The notes: generated by a model not told the origin, from the sequence alone. A stretch of 9,648 nt of DNA from Bacteroidales bacterium UBA6346 (GCA_002438905.1 DJSA01000107.1:15872-25519), one strand, 5' to 3'. Shown: positions 1 to 8,132, counted from the stretch's first letter. Numbers and translations are program-made.

Positions 1-1313
1 AACTTGCTGTACATCGGCGCGTAGTTGAACCACAACTTTGTGAACCACATGAAATGGTTGCCCCAAGCGAGGAAAACGGCAATGAGGGTAGCCACGATAA
101 TCCACCACTTGTCCTTGCCCTTGAATAGGAATAGTCCGAGAACAAAAAGGAATATGGTGACGGCACCCAGATACATCGGTCCCGCCGTAAAAGGCTGCGG
201 CCCCCAATACATAGGCAGCTGCTTGACTGTCTGCTTCACGTTGGGCTGCCCTGCACTTCTGAGAAGCTCCTCCGTGGCGCCGTGCTTAAGGTGCGGGTCG
301 CAGGCCGAAGCGCCTCCGTTAAAATTAGGTATCAACAAGTTAGGCATCTCGTTTATGCCGTATGACCAAGCCGTTGCGTATTCGAGATCCAGGCCCTTGG
401 CCGCTGCCTTTGCCTCCTTCACCGCCTTGGCGTCTCCGGCGTGCTCTGCCTTGTCGGCTGCGAGTTCCGAGCCTCCGCGCATGGTGTACTTCGAGTATTT
501 ATAGGTAGGAATCAGCTTGTTGGCATTCGTTGCAATCCCCACGCACCCCACGACAAGCAGCAGAGCCGAAGCCGCAAAGAACCTCCGGAGCCTGCGCCCG
601 CGCTCTTCCTTTTTCACACACGCCCAGATGAACAGAGTCAGCGCATAGACAGAAATCACAATAGCCAGATAATAAGTGATTTGCGGGTGATTAGCCTTAA
701 TCTGAAAACTCAGTGCGAGGGCAAAAAGCACAGATGCGAGCACAGTCTTTGGCAGCCACGACTTCCAGCCGCCTTTCAGCCCCGCCATCGCGCAGCGATA
801 GGTGTAGACCATCCCGGCAAGCACCCACGGAAAGAACGCAATCGCTTGCATCTTCGTGTTGTGTCCCACCTGGATAATCTGCATATTGTAGGAACAGAAC
901 GCAATCGCAATCGCTCCTCCGACCGCCGGCACGAGACCGCAGCCAAAAGAAAGCATAAGCAGGAATCCGCCGAGCAGAGCGATGAAGAAATAGGTTGCCG
1001 GACGTCTTCCCGTAAGCAGCAGACTGTACATCCACTTTGTCCAGTCTCCGCCGAAATCGTCAATCGTTGCAGTCGTCGGCATCCCCCCGAACATCGAGTT
1101 CGTCCACTGTGTCTTGTCATCCGGATGCTGTGCATTGTAGGTCATAGCCTCATTTGCCATACCCTTCCACGATGATATATCTCCCTGATTCACAATCTTT
1201 CCGCTCAGCACCTGAGGCACGAAAGCATACGACAGAACCACGAAAAACACGACAATTCCAAGATAAATCAATATCTTCTTCACAACGTCGCCGTTAACTT
1301 TAATCATATTCAT
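1..1313 (-). CDS. YfhO-family polytopic membrane protein, partial (C-terminus beyond the window)
   Basis: The reverse strand is open from an ATG at 1313 to the window edge, giving 437 complete codons and no stop, so this is the N-terminal part of a longer gene. The product starts MNMIKVNGDVVKK and has about nine hydrophobic segments, near residues 15-35, 106-124, 127-143, 156-173, 188-205, 212-231, 246-262, 380-397 and 403-420. A long extracytoplasmic loop (about 35-100) contains SMFGGMPTTATIDDF. Other recognisable stretches are QVGHNTKMQAIAFFPW (148-163) and LLIPNFNGG (326-334). This pattern matches the large Bacteroidetes membrane proteins assigned to the YfhO family, which are related to GT-C-like proteins; YfhO itself is linked to glycosylation of lipoteichoic acid in Gram-positives. 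The substrate here is unknown. The second ATG (1307) is an alternative start. It follows a glycosyltransferase gene on the same strand after 154 bp in which I see no clear promoter or terminator, so cotranscription is plausible. Confidence 0.85.
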   Translation of the reverse strand, partial: MNMIKVNGDVVKKILIYLGIVVFFVVLSYAFVPQVLSGKIVNQGDISSWKGMANEAMTYNAQHPDDKTQWTNSMFGGMPTTATIDDFGGDWTKWMYSLLLTGRRPATYFFIALLGGFLLMLSFGCGLVPAVGGAIAIAFCSYNMQIIQVGHNTKMQAIAFFPWVLAGMVYTYRCAMAGLKGGWKSWLPKTVLASVLFALALSFQIKANHPQITYYLAIVISVYALTLFIWACVKKEERGRRLRRFFAASALLLVVGCVGIATNANKLIPTYKYSKYTMRGGSELAADKAEHAGDAKAVKEAKAAAKGLDLEYATAWSYGINEMPNLLIPNFNGGASACDPHLKHGATEELLRSAGQPNVKQTVKQLPMYWGPQPFTAGPMYLGAVTIFLFVLGLFLFKGKDKWWIIVATLIAVFLAWGNHFMWFTKLWFNYAPMYSK

Positions 1314-1467
1314 CTTATATTCAAATACCTATTTCCACACTCTCTCCTCCTCTCCATACTGACAATATCCGCAGTCCAAGGAGCGAAAGGCTTTATAAAA
1401 ACGCGAGGAAAAGACCCGATGCGATTTTTTCATGAGCGGAGGGCTTTTGCCTCACGGCATAAAGCAG

Positions 1468-2868
1468 TCAATTCCGTGAAGACAACGAGTCGAACAGTCG
1501 TGCCATCTGCTGGGTGAGCCGACGTCTGGAGTAGCGCTCTATATCCTCGTTGTTGTCGTTGAGCTTTCCTTCGCGGAAAAGGGACCAGCAGCGGAGGATT
1601 TCAGCCTTCATCCCGGCGGCATCGTCCCAATCGAACGTCACTCCGGCATGAGCATCGGCAAGCACCTGCGCCATGGCCCCGTCCGTCTGGCCGATTCCGA
1701 GCACGGGACGGCGTGATGCCAGGTACTCGAAAAGCTTGCCGGGAAGTGTCGCGCGGTACTCCGGTTCCTGCCGCAGCGGAAGAATCAGAATTGAAGCTCC
1801 GCACTGCTCCCTCACGGCTTCATCGTGGCTGACATAGCCGAGATTCACAAGATGTTTCCCGAGCCCGGCATCAACTATCGAGTCAACTATCTGAATGTCA
1901 GTTTTTCCCGAAAGACGTATGCACAATTTTGAGGCAAACTCACTGTCGGAAGCCGCAATCTCGGCCAAGACCCTCCAGAGTCCGAGAGGATTACCATCCG
2001 CAGCGAACAAACCGGTGTGAACGACATTGAAGAGTTCCTCGTTTTCGCTTCCAGTCTCCTCCTCAGAAACCCTCATCTCTTTATCAGCGTCATCGAAGTC
2101 GTCCTCATCATATCCATTGGTAATCAGCTCTACTGGGGTGTCCGTCAGTTCCTTGAACTCCTCTTGGACAAGCGGCGAGACCGCCACCACCACGTCCGCC
2201 CCGTCAAGAACTCCCTTTTCCAGACGCTCATGCTTGCGTTCCGCCCAAGGAGTGAGTTCCAGATGCTTGAAATAGAACATCTTGGTCCACGGATCACGGA
2301 AGTCCGCCACCCAAGGAATGCATGTCGCCGCAGCGACTTTTTGCGCTATCAGATGCATCGAATGAGGCGGCCCGGTGCTGACGATTACATCAACTGGATG
2401 CTCCTTGAGATATTTCTTGAGAAAATGCACCGAAGGACGAATCCACAGACAACGCGGATCCGGAATAAAGAAATTGCCGCGAATCCACAGCGAAATCTTC
2501 TGCCCGAGGCTCTTTTCCTGGGCATTTATCGGATTCACTTCCGCGACTTCCGACTTCCGTTCCTTGATTCGGATGTTTTCCCGGATATCGGCAGCGTCTT
2601 CTCCCGCGACAACCGGGACATCCCCTTTGCCGAACAGTCTGCGATAGATCCCGTATGGTTCAAAAATCGGCCGCTTAAGGATGACAGCTTCCTCGGGAAC
2701 GTCATCCTCCAAAGTCCTGTCTATAGTTGTAAATTCCGGATTCTCAGGAGTATATATTACCGGCTGCCAACCGTTCTGCGGCAGATATTTCGCAAACTTA
2801 ACCCATCTCTGCACGCCCGACCCCCCGGACGGCGGCCAGTAGTATGTGATAATCAAGACCTTTTTCAT
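1468..2868 (-). CDS. GT4-type (GT-B fold) glycosyltransferase
   Basis: The product has 466 residues and begins MKKVLIITYYWPPSGGSGVQ. The glycine-rich loop PPSGGSG (12-18) is typical of the N-terminal Rossmann domain of GT4-like transferases. Further landmarks are STGPPHS (164-170), VADFRDPW (187-194), a linker with ITNGYDEDDF (249-258), NVVHTGLF (281-288) that opens the second domain, and PGKLFEYLASRRPVL (376-390), the nucleotide-sugar binding region containing the C-terminal Glu of the family motif. It should be a cytoplasmic or membrane-associated enzyme that moves a sugar from an activated donor to a lipid-linked or surface-glycan acceptor; donor and acceptor cannot be read from sequence. 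The frame continues upstream to an ATG at 2928, but the family-like N-terminus begins at 2868 and a -7 box lies between the two, so 2868 is preferred. It diverges from the susC-like gene and precedes the YfhO-type gene. Confidence 0.88.
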   Translation of the reverse strand: MKKVLIITYYWPPSGGSGVQRWVKFAKYLPQNGWQPVIYTPENPEFTTIDRTLEDDVPEEAVILKRPIFEPYGIYRRLFGKGDVPVVAGEDAADIRENIRIKERKSEVAEVNPINAQEKSLGQKISLWIRGNFFIPDPRCLWIRPSVHFLKKYLKEHPVDVIVSTGPPHSMHLIAQKVAAATCIPWVADFRDPWTKMFYFKHLELTPWAERKHERLEKGVLDGADVVVAVSPLVQEEFKELTDTPVELITNGYDEDDFDDADKEMRVSEEETGSENEELFNVVHTGLFAADGNPLGLWRVLAEIAASDSEFASKLCIRLSGKTDIQIVDSIVDAGLGKHLVNLGYVSHDEAVREQCGASILILPLRQEPEYRATLPGKLFEYLASRRPVLGIGQTDGAMAQVLADAHAGVTFDWDDAAGMKAEILRCWSLFREGKLNDNNEDIERYSRRRLTQQMARLFDSLSSRN

Positions 2869-2873
2869 ATCCG

Positions 2874-2881
2874 CAAAATTA
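2874..2881 (-). promoter_or_regulatory. Bacteroidetes -7 box for the glycosyltransferase
   Basis: The reverse strand reads TAATTTTG, an exact match to TAnnTTTG, the -7 element used by the primary sigma factor of Bacteroidetes. A weak -33-like GCTGACA lies about 19 bp upstream. The box ends only five bases before the preferred ATG at 2868, so the transcript would start at or very near the start codon and be almost leaderless. The match is short and occurs in AT-rich DNA. Confidence 0.4.
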
Positions 2882-2935
2882 TAACATTTTTCCCATTTTG
2901 TCAGCCATTCGGTAATACCAAATTTCATGTTTTAT

Positions 2936-2943
2936 TATATTTG
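2936..2943 (+). promoter_or_regulatory. Bacteroidetes -7 box for the susC-like operon
   Basis: TATATTTG matches TAnnTTTG exactly. It lies 22 bp before the ATG at 2966, giving an AT-rich leader of roughly 16-19 nt with no Shine-Dalgarno sequence, as is usual in this phylum. No convincing TTTG -33 element is found 19-21 bp upstream. The box lies downstream of the in-frame ATG at 2927, which argues that the upstream codon is not the start. Confidence 0.5.
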
Positions 2944-2965
2944 CAGATTAAGAGTTTTGATTATT

Positions 2966-5900
2966 ATGAAGGCTACAGCACATTTGGTCAGCCTCGCCGT
3001 GCTTCTCCTCGCGCAACTCACAGGAGCGGCACAAGGGACACGTTTCACGGGAAAGGTGACAGATCCCGACGGAGAACCGGTAATCGGAGCAGGGGTCGTG
3101 TCAATGGAGAAAAAGTCCGAAGGAACAATCACCGACATGGACGGAAAATTCAGCTTCACACTGCCTGAGGGCACGAAATCGGTGCTGTTCTCGTCTGTGG
3201 GGATGAAGGATGTCGTCTACAAAGTGAGCGGCGGCAACACGACGGGCGTGAAGATAGTCATGGAGTGGGACAGCACGCAGCTCGACCAGGTGGTCGTCAC
3301 CGGCTATGCCCAGACATCCGTAAAGAGAATAACTGGGTCGGTGGCGGTCATAGGCTCGGACAAATTCGAGGCTAAGGCCCTCTCTTCAGTCGACGCGCTC
3401 ATGCAGGGCGAAGTAGCCGGAGTGGCGGTGTCCGCGACTTCAGGACAGCCGGGAACACAGTCGCGCATCAGAATCAGGGGCGCGAACAGCATGACCGGAA
3501 GCGGACAGCCCCTTTGGGTCGTTGACGGCGTGCCGATGCAGAGCGAATCGCCTTCACTCAGCGCAGAACAGCTTGCGACAGGAGGATTCGATGACATCTT
3601 CGTCAACGGCATCGGAAACATAAACCCAAACGACATCGAGAGCATCACCATCCTCAAGGACGCGGCGGCAGCGGCCATCTATGGGTCGAGGGCCGCCAAC
3701 GGAGTCATTGTCGTGACGACGAAAAAGGGCGAGGCTGGGAAAATGCGCGTCAGCTACAACAACACCTTCACCGTCTCGTTCAGACCGCAGCGCACGCTTG
3801 GGTTGATGAACTCAGCAGAAAAACTCGCATGGGAAGACGAGCTATGGAACGAGTTCTCCGCAGCAAAATATCAGAAGTCGCTAACGGACAACACGGTGAT
3901 CTACCCGGTCGTGGGCATAGTCGGCCAGATACGCGCGGGACTCGGGGACTTTGCCTCTCTCAAAGGGAACAGGGAGGCGCAGGACGCATACATAGAATCG
4001 CTCAGAGGCATCGACACCAACTGGTACGGGCTACTATTCCGGAACGCTTTCTCGCAGGGGCACCATCTCTCGCTCAGCGGTGGTTCGGACAAAGTCACTT
4101 ATTACATCGCCCTCGGACTTAACGACGAGAACGGAATGCTGATAAACAACGACTACAGGCGCTACAACATAAATTCCAAGACGTCACTCACCCCGACGGA
4201 CTGGGTGCGCATCGACCTCGGGCTTGAAGCGGCAAGGCAGGAGTCGAAGATGCCGTATTCCAGCGTGGATCCATTCCTTTACGCATATTTCTCTAACCCA
4301 TACGAGAAGGCTTATAACGATGATGGTTCATACGCGGCCGACAACACGTGGTTCACGCTCGGCTACTACAACGGGCGCGGGGCGGAACAGGTGATGCCGA
4401 AGAACGGATTCAGCATACTCCGCGAACTCAATTCCAACTACAGTTCCACCACAAACACCAATGGGACGGCGAGAGCACAGGTTGACCTGCGAATAATCGA
4501 GCCGCTCCACTTCATCGGTCTCGTCTCCTATTCCTTTGCCAACAACGCCACAGACAAGGTCGTCGACAAATACACATACTCCGCATTCCGCGACCGCCTC
4601 GGCAGCGATGACCGCTCGCAAACCAATCTCTACGGCAGCATATCCCAGAACAGAATGAATCAGGGAAGCTATGTGGCGAGGGGACATTTCGCGTTCAACA
4701 AGACATTCGCGGAACTCCACACGCTCAACGTCCTCGCCGGCGCGGAGCTCAGGGGTTCGGACGCCAACACCATATTCACGAAAAGGTATAACTACGATCC
4801 GAAGACAGGCACGACCTCGCTCCCGGCAATCAGCGGTCCTCAGGACGAATGGACGAGGGAAGTCGAGAAGCTCAACGGAGAGTATTTCAGCAAGACCCGC
4901 TACGCGTCATTCTACGCATCGGCCGACTACTACCTTGGCAAAACCATAGTCTTCAACGCCTCTTTTCGCACCGACGGCAGTTCCAACTTCGGCAGCAACA
5001 GGCAGTTCAACCCGACGTGGAGCGCAGGTGCGGCCTGGCACATAGGCGAGGAGAAATGGCTTCAGGACGCGATGCCCTTCGTCTCCCACGCGACCCTGCG
5101 CACAGCCTACGGATTCACCGGAGACGTAAACACAAGCACCTCTCATCTACTTGTGATACAATACCTTCAGCAGCAATATCGCTACTTCGGCGACGAGACC
5201 TTCAACCTCGGAACAATCCCTTCGGCCCCGAACCCCGACCTCGGATGGGAGAAAACCCGGGACGCCAAGGCCGGGCTCGACTTCGGGCTCTGGAAAGACA
5301 GGCTCACGGTGAACGCTGAATACTATTATAGGTTAAGCACCGACGTCGTGACCTCCTCACCCGTCCAGAGCACCAACGGCTTCACCAGTGTCTATTTCAA
5401 TGCCGCAGACATAATGAACAGCGGAGTCGAGCTCACGGTGAACGGGAAGATTCTCCAGAAGCGGGACTGGACGGTCGGCGCCGGAGTGAACTTTGCCTAC
5501 AACTACAACAAGGTTCTGAAGTATAACCCCGTGTCCAAGAGCGGGATAACCTCCAAGGACCGCTATGTCGAGGGCTACCCGACAGGTGCAATCTTCAGCG
5601 GCAAATACGGCGGAATCGACTCCACCACCGGCCTCTACCAGTTCGAGCTGCGTCCAGACGCCGAGATCTCCACCGCCGCCGACCTCAACAAGCCGGACAA
5701 CTACCGCTACTACCTCGGCACGACCATAGCCCCCTACACCGGAGGATTCAACTTCAGCGTGGCATGGCGCACTCTCAAGCTCAGCGTAAGCGGGATGTTC
5801 TCCCTCGGCTCGAAGACCTACGAGAAACTGCGCTACCCTGCCTCCTACAGCAGCGCCCAGCACAGCGGGGCCAGCACCGAGCCCGTACAGTCCCAGTTTA

Positions 5901-6286
5901 GCGACCTCTACGGCAATCACCTCAACGTCAGCCGTGACCGCACGGACCGATGGACCCAGACGAACACGACCGGCGTGAAATATCCCCGAATCTACGACTA
6001 TTTCGATGCGAAGTACAATTTCTCCTCATACAACCCTATGGACATGAGCATCGTCGATGCCGTGTACCTGAAGGACAATTCATATATGAGGATAAAGTCC
6101 ATAATCCTCACCTATTCTCTTCCGCAGAAGGCTGTCAAAAAGCTGAGGATGAGGAATTTAAGTTTCAACCTGTCGCTAAACAACTTCTTCACGTTCACGA
6201 AATATGACGGGCTTGACCCTGAGATACCGGGGGCGACATATCCGACGACCCGAAGCGTTACGGGAGGTTTGAGCCTGGAGTTTTAG
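2966..6286 (+). CDS. SusC/RagA-type TonB-dependent outer-membrane transporter
   Basis: The product has 1106 residues, a normal SusC-family length. In order it shows a signal peptide (about 1-22, hydrophobic core LVSLAVLLLAQLTGAA); a carboxypeptidase-regulatory-like beta-sandwich (about 25-103) with DPDGEPVIGAGV and GTITDMDGKFSF; a TonB-box region DQVVVTGY (107-114); a plug domain (about 115-255) with RIRIRGANS, PLWVVDGVP and SRAANGVIVVTTKKG; and a 22-strand-type barrel to the C-terminal Phe (GGLSLEF). There is no N-terminal STN domain, so direct signalling to an anti-sigma factor is not expected. The protein should import a bulky ligand across the outer membrane using TonB energy, with SusD as the lid. 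The start at 2966 is chosen because the signal peptide begins there; an in-frame ATG at 2927 would add 13 residues ahead of it. The gene ends 24 bp before the SusD-like ATG, consistent with an operon. The substrate cannot be told from sequence. Confidence 0.96.
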   Translation: MKATAHLVSLAVLLLAQLTGAAQGTRFTGKVTDPDGEPVIGAGVVSMEKKSEGTITDMDGKFSFTLPEGTKSVLFSSVGMKDVVYKVSGGNTTGVKIVMEWDSTQLDQVVVTGYAQTSVKRITGSVAVIGSDKFEAKALSSVDALMQGEVAGVAVSATSGQPGTQSRIRIRGANSMTGSGQPLWVVDGVPMQSESPSLSAEQLATGGFDDIFVNGIGNINPNDIESITILKDAAAAAIYGSRAANGVIVVTTKKGEAGKMRVSYNNTFTVSFRPQRTLGLMNSAEKLAWEDELWNEFSAAKYQKSLTDNTVIYPVVGIVGQIRAGLGDFASLKGNREAQDAYIESLRGIDTNWYGLLFRNAFSQGHHLSLSGGSDKVTYYIALGLNDENGMLINNDYRRYNINSKTSLTPTDWVRIDLGLEAARQESKMPYSSVDPFLYAYFSNPYEKAYNDDGSYAADNTWFTLGYYNGRGAEQVMPKNGFSILRELNSNYSSTTNTNGTARAQVDLRIIEPLHFIGLVSYSFANNATDKVVDKYTYSAFRDRLGSDDRSQTNLYGSISQNRMNQGSYVARGHFAFNKTFAELHTLNVLAGAELRGSDANTIFTKRYNYDPKTGTTSLPAISGPQDEWTREVEKLNGEYFSKTRYASFYASADYYLGKTIVFNASFRTDGSSNFGSNRQFNPTWSAGAAWHIGEEKWLQDAMPFVSHATLRTAYGFTGDVNTSTSHLLVIQYLQQQYRYFGDETFNLGTIPSAPNPDLGWEKTRDAKAGLDFGLWKDRLTVNAEYYYRLSTDVVTSSPVQSTNGFTSVYFNAADIMNSGVELTVNGKILQKRDWTVGAGVNFAYNYNKVLKYNPVSKSGITSKDRYVEGYPTGAIFSGKYGGIDSTTGLYQFELRPDAEISTAADLNKPDNYRYYLGTTIAPYTGGFNFSVAWRTLKLSVSGMFSLGSKTYEKLRYPASYSSAQHSGASTEPVQSQFSDLYGNHLNVSRDRTDRWTQTNTTGVKYPRIYDYFDAKYNFSSYNPMDMSIVDAVYLKDNSYMRIKSIILTYSLPQKAVKKLRMRNLSFNLSLNNFFTFTKYDGLDPEIPGATYPTTRSVTGGLSLEF

Positions 6287-6310
6287 AGGTTTTTGATATA
6301 TGAAGACATT

Positions 6311-7705
6311 ATGAATATGAAATTTACGAAATATGCGATTGCGGCCTACGTCCTGATGACGGGGCTTTCCGGATGCCGCAACTATCTGAACGTCCAGCCC
6401 CAGGGCGAAGTCATTCCGACAACGGACGAGGAGTTCGCTTCCATCATCCACAACCGTCTTCGCGACATCGAGGGCGGGGGCGACGAGTATGTCATCGGGA
6501 ATATGGACGCGCTCAAGCACCTCGAAGGCTGCGCCGACGATCTTGACGCAAACATAATGACGGGGTCGAGCCTCACGTTCTTCGCTGGAGAGGAGATCAC
6601 GGCTAGGCAGAGGGCATACGAGGACAGTTGGGAAATTGTCCGCGACTGCAACATAGTCATAGAGAATCTCACCGGCAGGGACAGCGACGTCGCCCGCGGA
6701 GCGCTGTCGGCGGCATACGCGATGAAGGGGATAATTTACTACAACCTCCTGCGCGAGTTCTGCCAGAGCTGGTCGGACAACGAGGCTGGTGAACTGCCCG
6801 GCATCCCTATTGTGGACCAGTTCAGCATCAGCGACAAGCCGACTCGCGGGACACTCAGGCAGACATACGACTACGCCCGCTCCCAGTTAGACGCAGCCCT
6901 TGCCCTGAACCCGCAGGATCCGAAATACATCTTCACGGAATGGATCATCAAGGCCTACGAGGCCAAACTCGACTTCTGGTGTTGCAAGTGGGACAGGGTC
7001 ATCGGCCTCTGCGAGGACATCATTGCCCACAGTGGAGTGACGCTCACACCGATTTCCGAATATGCGGAAATGATAAACTCGCAGTACGAAGCAAAGGGAG
7101 AGGTGCTGGTGCGTTCTCACATCAACAACTCAAGCGAACTTGATTGGTATTTCAGCTACACGAAGACCTACCTCGCATCACGCCCTGCCTGCGCCGCACT
7201 CATACGTCTTTTCGGCAATGAGCCTCAGAAAGACGTGCGCTACGGGGCTTCGTTCGATAAGAAGCGAATGAATGTGAAGACGCCGGAATGCAAGGTGCGA
7301 CTCTCGGAGGTAGTTCTGATGCTCGCCGAGGCGTACTGTCACAAGGGAGATTCAGAGAAGGCCCTCAAGTGGCTGAACGAACTGCGCAGACACAGGATTG
7401 AGGGGGTCTCCGACCTCACCTTAGGAGCACTTCCTGAGGTACGTTCCGGCGACAGGATTGCCGTGGACTGCTACGGGAAGCCTCTTACACCGCTGCTTCA
7501 GGCCATCTTTGACGAGAGGAGGAAGGAGATGTATATGGAAGGCGACCGCTGGTACGAGCTCAAGCGCAACGGCCGTCCGGAATGGTGGGTCATCAGCAAC
7601 GGCCTGAAATACACGACGAAAGCCTATCTCTACACCTCACCTATTTCAAAGGCGGATGTGGATCTGAATCCGGATTTGGTGCAGAATCCGGGATATGTCT
7701 ATTAA
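6311..7705 (+). CDS. SusD/RagB-type surface lipoprotein
   Basis: The product has 464 residues, at the short end for the family (usually about 500-600). The signal peptide ends in lipobox LSGC with lipidated Cys22. Helical TPR-like stretches follow, with SusD N-terminal landmarks around AYEDSWEIVRDCNIVIENL (102-120) and AAYAMKGIIYYNLLREF (134-150). The C-terminal RagB/SusD region is clear: RLSEVVLMLAEAYCHKGDSE (330-349), LNELRRHRI (355-363) and DERRKEMYMEGDRWYELKR (401-419), a family hallmark. It should cap the SusC barrel at the cell surface and bind the imported ligand. The reading frame is also open to a TTG at 6293, but the ATG at 6311 (or the ATG at 6317) starts a proper lipoprotein signal. 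It follows the susC-like stop by 24 bp. No ligand-binding residues can be assigned by eye, so sugar versus peptide specificity is open. Confidence 0.95.
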   Translation: MNMKFTKYAIAAYVLMTGLSGCRNYLNVQPQGEVIPTTDEEFASIIHNRLRDIEGGGDEYVIGNMDALKHLEGCADDLDANIMTGSSLTFFAGEEITARQRAYEDSWEIVRDCNIVIENLTGRDSDVARGALSAAYAMKGIIYYNLLREFCQSWSDNEAGELPGIPIVDQFSISDKPTRGTLRQTYDYARSQLDAALALNPQDPKYIFTEWIIKAYEAKLDFWCCKWDRVIGLCEDIIAHSGVTLTPISEYAEMINSQYEAKGEVLVRSHINNSSELDWYFSYTKTYLASRPACAALIRLFGNEPQKDVRYGASFDKKRMNVKTPECKVRLSEVVLMLAEAYCHKGDSEKALKWLNELRRHRIEGVSDLTLGALPEVRSGDRIAVDCYGKPLTPLLQAIFDERRKEMYMEGDRWYELKRNGRPEWWVISNGLKYTTKAYLYTSPISKADVDLNPDLVQNPGYVY

Positions 7706-7714
7706 CGCCTACGG

Positions 7715-7733
7715 ATGAAGATTGCGGCTTCAT
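7715..7733 (+). other. Small stem-loop between the susD-like and small lipoprotein genes
   Basis: ATGAAG (7715-7720) and CTTCAT (7728-7733) are perfect complements around a 7-nt loop, with a possible extra G-U pair outside. It starts 10 bp after the susD-like stop and is not followed by a T run, so it is not a standard terminator. It could set the 3' end of the abundant susCD message or reduce read-through. A 6-bp stem can arise by chance. Confidence 0.25.
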
Positions 7734-7778
7734 TGGTTCCCGCTTATTGGATTGAACGGATTACAATTTCTAAGAAAA

Positions 7779-7997
7779 ATGAGAACAAAGAAAAATATTT
7801 TTGCTATATTAGCGGTCGCTTTGGCTAGTGTAAGTGTTTGTGGCTGCACGTATAATGAACTTCCCCCGAAGACTTCTGACGCATCCAAAAGTTACATCAA
7901 ACCGAAAGGGGAAGTCCCCACGGCGGAGGAAAGAGAGATTGTGAAGGCGGCTAAGGCCGAGTACGAAGCGGCCACGAGCGAAAAAGACGGAGAATAA
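7779..7997 (+). CDS. Small lipoprotein (72 aa) downstream of susCD, unknown family
   Basis: The ATG at 7779 opens a typical lipoprotein signal: MRTKKN, a hydrophobic core IFAILAVALASVSV, then CGC with the likely lipidated residue at Cys23. The mature chain is only about 50 residues: a Pro/Ser/Lys-rich linker (YNELPPKTSDASKSYIKP) and a charged, probably helical tail rich in Glu, Lys and Ala (PTAEEREIVKAAKAEYEAA). The frame is open further upstream to 7722, but those codons do not resemble a signal peptide. It lies 73 bp after the susD-like stop. I recognise no family. Its place and lipidation suggest a small accessory subunit of the SusCD importer; small extra lipoproteins are known in some Bacteroides SusCD complexes. 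The very short mature part means it may be a structural tether rather than a ligand binder. An AT-rich stretch precedes the ATG without Shine-Dalgarno. Confidence 0.72.
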   Translation: MRTKKNIFAILAVALASVSVCGCTYNELPPKTSDASKSYIKPKGEVPTAEEREIVKAAKAEYEAATSEKDGE

Positions 7998-8031
7998 ACT
8001 TACAGTTTATAACCGAATTGGTCTTTTTCGC
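7978..8031 (+). terminator. Compound stem-loop overlapping the small lipoprotein stop codon; possible terminator
   Basis: GCGAAAAAGAC (7978-7988) is perfectly complementary to GTCTTTTTCGC (8021-8031). Inside the 32-nt interval a second stem pairs ATAAACT (7994-8000) with AGTTTAT (8004-8010) around a 3-nt loop and includes the TAA stop at 7995-7997. The 3' arm carries five T. The structure could end or stabilise the transcript of the importer operon before the next gene. It is not a textbook intrinsic terminator, because the T run is inside the stem and the stem is AT-rich in the middle. Confidence 0.45.
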
Positions 8032-8100
8032 CTACATTTTGAAAGAAAGATTTTTAGAAATAGAAGAAGAATAAGTTGCCTCTGATTGGGGATTTATTTT

Positions 8101-8132
8101 TTTGAAGATTTCTTAGTGGTATTATAGTGTTT
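8101..8132 (+). promoter_or_regulatory. Weak candidate promoter for the Calx-beta lipoprotein
   Basis: TTTG at 8101-8104 is followed after 20 bp by TAGTGTTT (8125-8132), a partial match to the TAnnTTTG -7 box at the right distance from a -33 TTTG. The box ends 15 bp before the ATG at 8148. The 150-bp AT-rich gap and the hairpin upstream fit a separate transcription start, but the -7 match is imperfect. Confidence 0.28.

Noticed and set aside
441..1175. A 244-codon plus-strand open frame at the left end
   Set aside because: Its translation is rich in Arg, His and Pro without domain character, and the opposite strand encodes the well-formed YfhO-type membrane protein.
1430..1460. GAGGGC/GCCTC hairpin between the glycosyltransferase and YfhO-type genes as a terminator
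   Set aside because: The stem is only about five pairs with a bulge, and no T run follows on either strand.
2017..3168. A 383-codon open frame on the plus strand running antisense through the glycosyltransferase gene and into the susC-like gene
   Set aside because: It has no recognisable domain or signal, while both genes it overlaps are clear family members. It is an antisense shadow in GC-rich coding DNA.
5357..5920. A 187-codon minus-strand open frame inside the susC-like gene
   Set aside because: It is low-complexity Val/Gly/Ala-rich and antisense to the beta-barrel of an intact transporter.
6293..6310. TTG start six codons upstream of the susD-like ATG
   Set aside because: It would put acidic residues (MIYEDI) ahead of the lipoprotein signal; the ATG at 6311 gives a standard signal peptide.
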